A stretch of 5,151 bases of DNA from Faeciplasma sp900553675 (GTDB taxonomy: Bacteria; Bacillota; Clostridia; Oscillospirales; Ruminococcaceae): assembly GCA_958428235.1 (NCBI GenBank), contig CAUAFG010000043.1:1-5151 (forward strand). The letters are read 5' to 3'. A model generated the notes under the pieces. That model was not told where the DNA came from. It worked only from the letters and a program-made list of their open reading frames with translations, and did not search any database. Both the position numbers and the translations under genes were made by a program. This document shows positions 1 to 5,151 of this stretch, one piece after another (position 1 is the first letter of the stretch; each line of letters starts with the position of its first letter).

Positions 1-543
1 CTTGTCGCAGGAATATTAAACGGCGGAATACTGGGCGCGGTGTTCTTTGCCAACGGCTCTTCGGGAGGCACCGACCTTGTAGCCGCCATCATCCACAAAT
101 TCAACCCTGCCTACAACTTTGTGTGGGTAAGCTTTGCGCTTACAACAGTTGTCGCGCTGGTTTCGTATTTTGTCTACGATTACGAGATAGAGCCGGTAAT
201 TCTGTGCATACTTTACTCCTTCTTCTCAAGCAACGTAAGCGATAAGATGCTCAAAGGCTCCCGCGAGGCTATCAAGTTTGAAATCATCACCAACCATCCC
301 GATGAGATATCCCACGAGATAATAGAAAAGCTGGGTCATTCCGCAACCCTTATCAATGCCGAGGGCTGCTATTCTCACGACCACAAGAGCATGCTTGTCT
401 GCGTTATCAACAAGGATCAGGTAGTAAAGCTTAAGCAGATTTTAAACAAATATCCAGGCTCGTTTGCCTCTATTTCAAACGTTTCAAGCACCATAGGCAG
501 ATTTAAGAGCAAGAGAAAGCCTTCCGCCACCGTTGCTGATTGA
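1..543 (+). CDS. YitT family membrane protein with C-terminal DUF2179 domain (5'-truncated)
   Basis: The reading frame is open from base 1 and ends at TGA 541-543, leaving 180 codons. The true start lies left of the window, and a GTG at 40 is internal. YitT proteins are usually about 280-300 residues, so roughly the first 100 are missing. Visible parts, numbered from base 1: the end of a membrane helix (1-16), the YitT signature GSSGGTD (19-25) with its Gly-Gly-Thr-Asp core, a second hydrophobic helix (about 40-59), a third (about 63-80), then a soluble C-terminal domain (about 93-170) that reads like DUF2179 (FEIITNHPDEISHEIIEKLG, then an ATLINAEGCY stretch). The family consists of multipass membrane proteins of uncertain transport or regulatory role, and the DUF2179 domain is thought to be cytoplasmic. 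The last residues are basic (KSKRK). A strong terminator follows 28 nt after the stop, so this is the last gene of its transcript. Family assignment is confident; function is not known. Confidence 0.9.
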   Translation, partial: LVAGILNGGILGAVFFANGSSGGTDLVAAIIHKFNPAYNFVWVSFALTTVVALVSYFVYDYEIEPVILCILYSFFSSNVSDKMLKGSREAIKFEIITNHPDEISHEIIEKLGHSATLINAEGCYSHDHKSMLVCVINKDQVVKLKQILNKYPGSFASISNVSSTIGRFKSKRKPSATVAD

Positions 544-570
544 GCATAATGAAGACGCACCTATAATTGA

Positions 571-612
571 TTGCCGCGATACCTGAGCTTTTCGGTATCG
601 CGGCAAGTTTTT
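571..612 (+). terminator. Rho-independent terminator of the YitT gene
   Basis: A perfect 13-bp stem (571-583 TTGCCGCGATACC pairing with 594-606 GGTATCGCGGCAA) encloses a 10-nt loop and is followed directly by GTTTTT (607-612). It sits 28 nt after the YitT stop codon and separates that transcript from the binding-protein promoter downstream. Confidence 0.93.
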
Positions 613-632
613 GCCTGTATACGCATCACTGT

Positions 633-718
633 TGAAATATATTAAACAAATGCATATATTGTTAAACTAAATAGCTAATATTATTAAACAAAAAGCTAAT
701 ATTGTTACTTTACAAAGC
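633..718. repeat. Four diverged 21-22 bp tandem units upstream of the binding-protein promoter
   Basis: Four units stand head to tail: 633-653, 654-675, 676-696 and 697-718. They share a TATT(G/A)TTAAAC core followed by an A-rich stretch and a terminal GC. Units 2 and 3 share the core with little change. Unit 3 and unit 4 both begin TAATATT, each right after an AGC. Unit 1 lacks part of the core (ATATTAAACAAA), and unit 4 diverges after TAATATTGTTA. The period of 21-22 bp is about two helical turns, so equivalent bases face the same side of the DNA. The last unit contains the proposed -35 hexamer. This arrangement suits a multi-site regulator or an A-tract upstream element, but no known operator was recognised. 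Some similarity is expected in such AT-rich DNA. Confidence 0.6.
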
Positions 719-737
719 CTCGGAGATGGTGTAGAAT
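709..737 (+). promoter_or_regulatory. Predicted sigma-A type promoter of the solute-binding protein gene
   Basis: The -35 TTTACA (709-714) and -10 TAGAAT (732-737) each match the consensus at five of six positions and are separated by the ideal 17 bp. Transcription would begin near 743-746, giving a leader of about 75 nt that contains the 750-796 stem-loop. A short palindrome, TTGTAACAA (740-748), covers the predicted start site and could be a repressor half-operator. No CcpA-type cre site was recognised. Confidence 0.68.
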
Positions 738-749
738 AATTGTAACAAA

Positions 750-796
750 GCAGAACGCGATTTGTATAAAATTACAAATCATATGCTGCGTTTTGC
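750..796 (+). promoter_or_regulatory. 5' leader stem-loop immediately upstream of the binding-protein ribosome binding site
   Basis: The outer arms (750-758 GCAGAACGC and 788-796 GCGTTTTGC) pair over 9 bp with one G-U pair. The inner arms (759-766 GATTTGTA and 773-780 TACAAATC) pair perfectly over 8 bp around a 6-nt loop. A 7-nt bulge (781-787) lies on the 3' side. No T-run follows, so it is not an ordinary intrinsic terminator. It would form almost at the predicted transcript 5' end and finishes 6 nt before the ribosome binding site, which suits an mRNA-stabilising 5' hairpin or a site for translational control. At the DNA level it could also be an operator. No known riboswitch class was recognised. 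Confidence 0.55.
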
Positions 797-802
797 GTAA
801 AG

Positions 803-808
803 AAAGGA
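803..808 (+). promoter_or_regulatory. Ribosome binding site of the solute-binding protein
   Basis: AAAGGA (803-808) lies 10 nt before ATG 819. It supports this start, as does the complete lipoprotein signal peptide that begins there. Confidence 0.75.
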
Positions 809-818
809 TGGTTAAGAT

Positions 819-2249
819 ATGAAAAGAATAACAGCACTGCTTCTTGCTGTAATTTTAGTAATCGCACTGGTTGGCTGCGGAAAGGAAAAGAGAGAAATCG
901 TAAGACTCACTCTTTCCACCGAGGATGCGGTTGCCATACTTGCAGCCGCCGGAATCAGCCTTCCCGATGCCGAGGAGGTTGCGGGGGTAAACACCTCCAT
1001 CAAGTGGTTTGCGTGGTATGACGACTTTCACAACTACTCCGAGGATGAAATAATAAACACCGGCTTTTGGACGTTCGAGCAGAAGTACGGCGGTAGCATA
1101 GAGTGGGTAGAATGCGAGTGGGGCAAAAGGTTTGACGACCTTGCAAATCTCATACTTTCAGACGAATCTCCCGACTTTATGCCGCTGCTTTTAAACGCTT
1201 TCCCGACAAGGGCGATAAAGGGTTTGATGGTTCCGGTTGACGATTACATAGACTATGACGACCCGCTTTGGGCAGGCACCAAGCCCTTTGCATACGACTA
1301 CTACTCTCTCGCCGGAAAAACCTATGCAATATGCACCGACTACGGAGCGGGAAACGTCTGTGCGTATAACAGAAGAATTATTGAGGAGTGGGGCTACGAC
1401 GACCCCGCAACCCTCTTTGCCAACGACGAGTGGACATGGGACGTCTTTTCCGAGATGTGCAAGGACTTTTCCGACCCCGACGAGGACAGATACGCTCTTG
1501 ACGGCTGGTGGTTCCATCTGTCGCTGATGCGCTCATGTGGCGAAACCATCATCGAATACAACACCGAAACCCGCCAGTATGAATCGAATATAGACAGTCC
1601 CGGAATCGAAAGAGCCGCCAATCTGATTTACGACCTTGCCAAAAACGACTGCGTTTACCCGTGGTGGTCAAACGGCTGGTCTATCCGCAACGGCACCAAC
1701 GGCGCAGGCATGAAGGACGGCAAGCTTTTATTCTACTTCTGCACCATCGATACCTTTACCGCTCCGGTAGAGGAAATATCGAATGTTTGGGGAGACGTTA
1801 CCGCAAACGAGCTTATGTTCTGTCCCGCCCCGCGTGACCCCAACGGCGACGGCGGATATTATACCGAGTGCTACCCCTCCGGCTACTGCATAGTTTCGGG
1901 CGCTGCCAATCCCGAGGGCGTTGTGCTTTATTCCTCCTGCGAAAGATTTAAGATATTAGACCCCACCGTTATCAGCATAGACCTGCGCCAGAAGAAGGAG
2001 ATATATCTCTGGACAGAGGAAATGCTTGAAATGGACAAAACCTGCTACAAGCTTGCCTGCTCCGGCAACTATATCGTTCCATACGACGCCGGTCTTGGAG
2101 ATAAGCTTTCCAGCACCGTGGATGCTTTTGAAAGCAACGGTCACACTCAGAACGCTTCAACATGGGCTCAGCTTAAGGAGGCAAATTCCGAAAAGCTTGC
2201 CTACTATCTTGATGAGCTTAATAAGCAGCTCGCCGAAATTGACAAATAA
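819..2249 (+). CDS. Extracellular solute-binding lipoprotein of an ABC importer (family 1-like, probably carbohydrate)
   Basis: A 476-residue protein with a lipoprotein signal peptide: a basic start (MKR), a hydrophobic core (about 5-18) and a lipobox LVGC with the lipidated cysteine at 20. It should therefore be anchored to the outer face of the membrane and deliver a ligand to an ABC permease. After a linker (21-59), the first strand of the fold reads IKWFAWYDDF (61-70). The most diagnostic block is GKTYAICTDYGAG (166-178), then AYNRRIIEEWGYDDPATLF (182-200) and EWTWDVFSEM (204-213). This matches the pattern of family 1 binding proteins, with a 'YN' strand followed by the 'geWTWd-F' helix. 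A C-terminal helix (about 444-474) closes the protein. Length is normal for the family. The mature chain is rich in Trp (17) and Tyr, which suits sugar stacking. It also has 13 cysteines besides Cys20, many for a surface protein. No permease or ATPase gene adjoins it, and it has its own promoter and terminator. The ligand is unknown. Confidence 0.9.
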   Translation: MKRITALLLAVILVIALVGCGKEKREIVRLTLSTEDAVAILAAAGISLPDAEEVAGVNTSIKWFAWYDDFHNYSEDEIINTGFWTFEQKYGGSIEWVECEWGKRFDDLANLILSDESPDFMPLLLNAFPTRAIKGLMVPVDDYIDYDDPLWAGTKPFAYDYYSLAGKTYAICTDYGAGNVCAYNRRIIEEWGYDDPATLFANDEWTWDVFSEMCKDFSDPDEDRYALDGWWFHLSLMRSCGETIIEYNTETRQYESNIDSPGIERAANLIYDLAKNDCVYPWWSNGWSIRNGTNGAGMKDGKLLFYFCTIDTFTAPVEEISNVWGDVTANELMFCPAPRDPNGDGGYYTECYPSGYCIVSGAANPEGVVLYSSCERFKILDPTVISIDLRQKKEIYLWTEEMLEMDKTCYKLACSGNYIVPYDAGLGDKLSSTVDAFESNGHTQNASTWAQLKEANSEKLAYYLDELNKQLAEIDK

Positions 2250-2262
2250 TCCTTTCTGATTA

Positions 2263-2311
2263 AACATCCCCTCCGCCAAGGTTATGCCTTAGCGGAGGGG
2301 ATGTTGTTTTT
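2263..2311 (+). terminator. Terminator between the convergent binding-protein and BlaR1-like genes
   Basis: A 14-bp stem (2263-2276 with 2292-2305, core CATCCCCTCCGC/GCGGAGGGGATG) extends past one C-A mismatch into a further AAGG/CCTT stem (2278-2281 with 2287-2290) around a 5-nt loop. It is followed by GTTTTT (2306-2311). It lies 13 nt after the binding-protein stop. On the other strand the hairpin is followed only by a weak TTTAATC tract, so termination of the convergent operon there is possible but less certain. Confidence 0.92.
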
Positions 2312-2338
2312 ACTGATATTGACGGCTGATTAGTAAGG

Positions 2339-4774
2339 TTATTTTACGTCAATTCCAACCATCTCGCCGTTATCGTCATAAACGACATGGGCAACACCGT
2401 TGCCATCGTTACGGAATTTAAAGCTGAAAGCCGCTCCGTTGGGGTTGTTGTCTGCAAAGCCGTCTAAAAGCTTGCCGTTGTAATAGACATCTCCCATGCC
2501 GCCGTTGTCGGAAGGCTTAAAGGTTATGCCAAGACCTTGGTACTTTTTAAAGATTTCTTCAAAGGTCTTTCCATGAGCTTTTGATGAATTTGCAGTTGTA
2601 GTCTCGTTCGACTCGTCCTGCATCTGTTTCAAAACTGACTTAGCTCCAGCGAACTGATCTGCAACCACACTTTCCGGACTGATTTCAACCGTAGTTGCGG
2701 TTATCTCGTCGCCCTCACCAAAAACGTATGGGAAGACTGCATTTTCAAATTCGCTTTCGGTGGTCTGTCTGAGACCTGTCAGCCTGCCGAACGGGTCAAC
2801 GCTTCCGTCGGGATTTTTAGTTGCCTCGCGGACGGTGTAAACATCCACCTCGCCCGCCTGATTGAGGTAAACATAATGAGTGGCAAAGCCATTACCGACC
2901 TCAACTCCGTCGCAGAAGTACCGCACCAACTTTCCGTTATACAGCATTTTGTCGTCTGCGTTAAAGCTTATTCCAAAGCTGCCGTACATCTTTATTACTT
3001 CCTCGTTGGAAAGATTGTTGCTCTCATATGATGATAAAGCTTCGCCTTCGACTGTAAATTCTTCGTTTTTAAATTCGGGGATAGCCGTCTTTTCAAGGGA
3101 GATAAGCCTGCCGCTATCGTCTCTTACCGATACAACGCCGATCTCTCCGCCGTCCATCAGGGCGCAGACGTACGCCCCTTTCTTGTATTCGTCTTTGAAG
3201 TAGCCGACTCTTTCGCCGCCGAAGTAAAGGGCATCCTGCGATTCGTCATAGCTCAGCCCTAAAGTCTCGTATTCGGGGAAGAACTTGGATTTGGATACAA
3301 GGTAAGCATTATCCGTTACAACGGTGTCGCTTGTTTGTTTGGACAGGGATATTTCATAATCGAAGCCATCTTCATCAGGGGAGGTGCATAAAACTATTCC
3401 TCCATCTAAATCCTTGGAGTATAATGCACCGTTCTTGATGTTCTCAAGCACATCCTCATACATAGCAATGGTGTCGTCAATTTCCTGCTGCGTCCATACA
3501 ACCTCGCCGCGAGAGGGCGTTTTGAATGTTGAGCCAAGGCAAGCCTGCAAATTCTTCTTTTCTTCTTCAAGCCATTCCTTGAACTCATCGTAGGTCCACC
3601 ATTCAATGTCATCGGTCCAGTGAACGCTGTCGAAGCCGTATTTGTCCATCAGCTCCTGCTCGGACATAAAGGTTTTTCCGCCGTCGTCGCTGTAGCGATA
3701 GGCTCCGTCTGTGCCGTCGGTTGCTATAACGTCTGATTCGGTTACTGTTTCCAAATCGGGTTCAGCTGCCGAAGTCGCAAAAGCTCCTATTGTACACGCG
3801 ACAACAAGACATGCCGCTAAAGCCGATATAATGCCTGTTTTCTTAGTTTTCATAATAGCAGTGATCCTTTCCTGTACTGCATTTCTGCAAAAGCCTGTGT
3901 AAAAAGGGACGCCGCTTCGTTTTTCTTCAAGACTTATAAGCGCATTGGCATAGTCCGCGCGCGAATCGCTGCCGAACGCTGCCACAACCCTTTCGTCGCA
4001 CGAAAGCTCGATATCGCGATTGAGGAGCCACGTCATCAGCCACACCGCCGGATTGAACCAGTGAACACAGCATACGGCAACCGCCAAAAGCTTTATGGCA
4101 GGGTCGAACCGCCGGATATGGGTAAGCTCGTGGGTGAGTGCAAAGTCAAGAAGCCTGCTCTTTGAATCCAAATTCTCGCTGTCTAAGATTAGCTTGGGCA
4201 GAAGTATCACCGGACGGAAAACGCCGTAGGTAAGCGGGGCGGATATCTCGTCCGACTGCCTTATCCGTATCTTTTCAGGGATTCCCAGATCCCTCCGCCA
4301 GCGGGCTGTATACTCGTTGCTTAAGGGCAGGGAGGAGCGGAATTTTCTTATGTTTTTAACATAGGATATCCCGAAATACCCCGCAAAAGTCAGCGCGACA
4401 GTGAAATAAGCTATCTCAATCCAAGGTAACTCGATTCCGCTGTCTGCCTCGGAGGAAGGCTCAGCGTTCGATTCAACCCTTGGGTGCTGCCTGTAGCCGT
4501 CGTGATAGTACCAGCTGATTTCGTCTCCGCTCTGCACCGTGATATCCCCGAAAACAGGTTCCTCGGCAGTATTATTCTGATGGAATAATCCCGCAAGAGT
4601 GTAAATGCTTCCGGCAAAGGGCAGCTCAAAGGGCAGCATAAGCCGCAGCATCGCCGCAAGCCAGAGTATGACAAAGGCTCGCTTGGGGAGCTTTGATATC
4701 AGCAAGGCTCTGATGACGGCGATTGCCGCTATCATTATCCCGCCGTAAACGCTCATTTCAATAAAGCTAAGCAT
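2339..4774 (-). CDS. BlaR1/MecR1-like M56 membrane metallopeptidase with a non-classical extracellular sensor
   Basis: An 811-residue signal-transducing protease, longer than classical BlaR1 (about 585-600). Predicted helices: TM1 about 9-28, TM2 about 32-50, TM3 about 118-139, a hydrophobic segment about 226-251 beside the active site, and a last helix about 314-333. The zinc site is HELTH (215-219) with catalytic Glu216. The downstream ELSCDERV (256-263) supplies the conserved Glu and Cys-Asp of the M56 family. The HWFNPAVW stretch (238-245) is also typical. By family precedent, ligand binding outside activates this protease and leads to inactivation of the partner BlaI-type repressor. Residues 334-811 form the outer region: an Asp-box-like SDDGGKTF (362-369), a Trp-rich segment (386-402), a helical part (about 430-448), and three related modules (about 502-562, 597-669, 745-809). 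No penicillin-binding domain was recognised. The SxxK strings present are isolated and lack SxN or KTG partners. The start ATG is 3 nt after the repressor stop, with GGAG 6 nt upstream, inside the repressor gene. Confidence 0.92.
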   Translation of the reverse strand: MLSFIEMSVYGGIMIAAIAVIRALLISKLPKRAFVILWLAAMLRLMLPFELPFAGSIYTLAGLFHQNNTAEEPVFGDITVQSGDEISWYYHDGYRQHPRVESNAEPSSEADSGIELPWIEIAYFTVALTFAGYFGISYVKNIRKFRSSLPLSNEYTARWRRDLGIPEKIRIRQSDEISAPLTYGVFRPVILLPKLILDSENLDSKSRLLDFALTHELTHIRRFDPAIKLLAVAVCCVHWFNPAVWLMTWLLNRDIELSCDERVVAAFGSDSRADYANALISLEEKRSGVPFYTGFCRNAVQERITAIMKTKKTGIISALAACLVVACTIGAFATSAAEPDLETVTESDVIATDGTDGAYRYSDDGGKTFMSEQELMDKYGFDSVHWTDDIEWWTYDEFKEWLEEEKKNLQACLGSTFKTPSRGEVVWTQQEIDDTIAMYEDVLENIKNGALYSKDLDGGIVLCTSPDEDGFDYEISLSKQTSDTVVTDNAYLVSKSKFFPEYETLGLSYDESQDALYFGGERVGYFKDEYKKGAYVCALMDGGEIGVVSVRDDSGRLISLEKTAIPEFKNEEFTVEGEALSSYESNNLSNEEVIKMYGSFGISFNADDKMLYNGKLVRYFCDGVEVGNGFATHYVYLNQAGEVDVYTVREATKNPDGSVDPFGRLTGLRQTTESEFENAVFPYVFGEGDEITATTVEISPESVVADQFAGAKSVLKQMQDESNETTTANSSKAHGKTFEEIFKKYQGLGITFKPSDNGGMGDVYYNGKLLDGFADNNPNGAAFSFKFRNDGNGVAHVVYDDNGEMVGIDVK
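2348..3271 (-). repeat. Three protein-level repeat modules in the BlaR1-like sensor
   Basis: Modules A (residues 502-562, bases 3089-3271), B (597-669, 2768-2986) and C (745-809, 2348-2542) align by eye. Each opens with Y-x-x-(L/F)-G-(I/L)-(S/T)-(Y/F). About ten residues on comes LYFGGERVGYF, LYNGKLVRYF or VYYNGKLLDGF, each followed shortly by Asp. Each ends in a strand with a (D/N)-x-x-G or G-R-L turn (DDSGRLISL, PFGRLTGL, DDNGEMVGI). B and C are separated by a Ser/Thr/Asn-rich stretch (about 718-735). The copies are too diverged to count as a DNA repeat, which suggests old duplication. Their fold and ligand are unknown. Confidence 0.72.
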
Positions 4775-4777
4775 AAC

Positions 4778-5137
4778 TCACTCCAGTTCATCGACGATTT
4801 TCTTCAGCTTGGCTATCTGTTCTGCCGAGAGCTTTTTTCTTGACAGAAGCGAAGCGAACAGCATATCCGCAGAGCCACCGTAAACACGGTCTATCAGCTC
4901 GTCGGTCTGCGCCGCCTGAACCTCCTCGCGGGCTATCAGAGCGTGGCAGACGAAGTTGGGCTCTCTGCGCTCGATTGCGCCCTTGCCAATACATCTCTTA
5001 ATAAGAGTGTAGGTGGTGTTAACGTTCCAGCCAACCTCCTCGCCCAGAATCTGCGCGATTCGTTTGGCAGTAACATCGCCCTCGCGCCAGATAACATCCA
5101 TTACCTTAAGTTCAGAATCAAAAAGCTTAACGTCCAT
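4778..5137 (-). CDS. BlaI/MecI/CopY family winged-helix transcriptional repressor
   Basis: A complete 119-residue protein, normal for the family (about 120-130). Residues about 5-62 form the winged-helix DNA-binding domain: the opening DSELKVMDVIWREG corresponds to the family's 'ae-eVM-iiW' helix, VTAKRIAQIL is helix 2, and VNTTYTLIKRCIGKGAIERR (39-58) is the recognition helix plus wing. Residues about 72-119 form the dimerisation helices, with RVYGGSADML (84-93) and the KKLSAEQIAKLKKIVDELE tail. Such repressors bind DNA as dimers at TACA/TGTA-type operators and usually repress their own operon. The membrane peptidase encoded 3 nt downstream is the expected partner that triggers inactivation. 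In staphylococcal BlaI, cleavage falls at an Asn-Phe pair. By eye alignment the matching pair here is Ser96-Leu97. AGGA (5148-5151) sits 10 nt before the ATG. The promoter and any operator lie mostly outside the window, so target genes cannot be seen. Confidence 0.93.
   Translation of the reverse strand: MDVKLFDSELKVMDVIWREGDVTAKRIAQILGEEVGWNVNTTYTLIKRCIGKGAIERREPNFVCHALIAREEVQAAQTDELIDRVYGGSADMLFASLLSRKKLSAEQIAKLKKIVDELE
4781..4784 (-). promoter_or_regulatory. Ribosome binding site of the BlaR1-like gene, inside the end of the repressor gene
   Basis: GGAG on the minus strand, part of the repressor's final Leu-Glu codons, lies 6 nt before ATG 4774. The repressor stop (4778-4780) lies between them. 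This supports translational coupling and a single mRNA for both proteins. Confidence 0.75.
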
Positions 5138-5147
5138 TTTTACATTT

Positions 5148-5151
5148 TCCT
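5148..5151 (-). promoter_or_regulatory. Ribosome binding site of the BlaI-like repressor
   Basis: AGGA on the minus strand at the window edge lies 10 nt before ATG 5137. The motif may continue outside the window (for example as a longer GGAGG-type site), so its strength cannot be judged. Confidence 0.6.

Noticed and set aside
40..42. GTG as the start of the YitT-family gene
   Set aside because: The same frame is open to base 1 and the upstream codons encode a membrane-helix sequence that belongs to the family. The gene is truncated by the window edge rather than starting here.
765..772. A second -10 element (TATAAA/TAAAAT) within the leader hairpin
   Set aside because: The only candidate -35 (TTGTAA, 740-745) matches at four of six positions with a poor 19-21 bp spacing. 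The 709-737 promoter is clearly better. A secondary start cannot be excluded.
1191..1621. Open frames on both strands inside the binding-protein gene
   Set aside because: They overlap a well-supported gene, lack ribosome binding sites and recognisable domains, and have compositions expected of shadow frames.
3089..3097. SLEK in the sensor (residues 559-562) as a penicillin-binding SxxK active site; similarly SLSK (476-479) and SVLK (713-716)
   Set aside because: These lie in repeat or linker sequence and have no matching SxN and KTG motifs at the right spacing. Short SxxK strings arise by chance in a 480-residue region.
2880..3902. Plus-strand open frames opposite the BlaR1-like gene
   Set aside because: These are antisense shadows of a long coding frame with a clear family assignment. 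No promoter or ribosome binding site supports them.
5139..5151. A BlaI-type operator (TACA/TGTA dyad) overlapping the repressor ribosome binding site
   Set aside because: Only one half-site (TACAT, 5141-5145) is visible and the window ends before a partner could be seen. One half-site is not evidence.

Overview
The window looks like chromosomal DNA from a low-to-mid GC anaerobic Firmicute, probably a gut clostridium of the Ruminococcus/Oscillospiraceae type. This is inferred from the gene families (YitT/DUF2179, an aromatic-rich family 1 solute-binding lipoprotein, a BlaI/BlaR1-type pair with a clostridial-style sensor region), the Gram-positive ribosome binding sites and the classic U-tract terminators. 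No species can be named from the sequence alone. There is no tRNA, rRNA, insertion sequence or CRISPR array.

Layout: (1) 1-543, plus strand: the 3' part of a YitT-family membrane protein gene, closed by a strong 13-bp hairpin terminator (571-612). (2) 613-818: an AT-rich control region. It holds four diverged 21-22 bp tandem units (633-718), a good sigma-A type promoter (TTTACA, 17 bp, TAGAAT; 709-737) whose -35 lies inside the last unit, and a 5' UTR stem-loop (750-796) just before the ribosome binding site. (3) 819-2249, plus strand: a complete lipoprotein solute-binding protein of an ABC importer, transcribed alone and ended by a terminator at 2263-2311. (4) 2339-5137, minus strand: a two-gene operon, a BlaI/MecI-family repressor followed 3 nt later by an 811-residue BlaR1/MecR1-like M56 metallopeptidase. 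The operon's promoter lies beyond the right edge. It converges on the binding-protein gene, and the hairpin between them may serve both strands.

How the genes work together: the repressor and membrane peptidase form a signal-transduction pair by family precedent. An extracellular signal activates the peptidase, which leads to loss of the repressor and derepression of target genes. The unusual part is the sensor. In place of a recognisable penicillin-binding domain, the peptidase carries about 480 extracellular residues with an Asp-box-like motif, a Trp-rich region and three copies of a roughly 60-75 residue module built around a (Y/F)-(N/G)-G-(K/E) turn. The ligand is therefore probably not read by the beta-lactam acylation chemistry of classical BlaR1. 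The binding protein has no permease genes next to it in the window, and it is transcriptionally separate from both neighbours.
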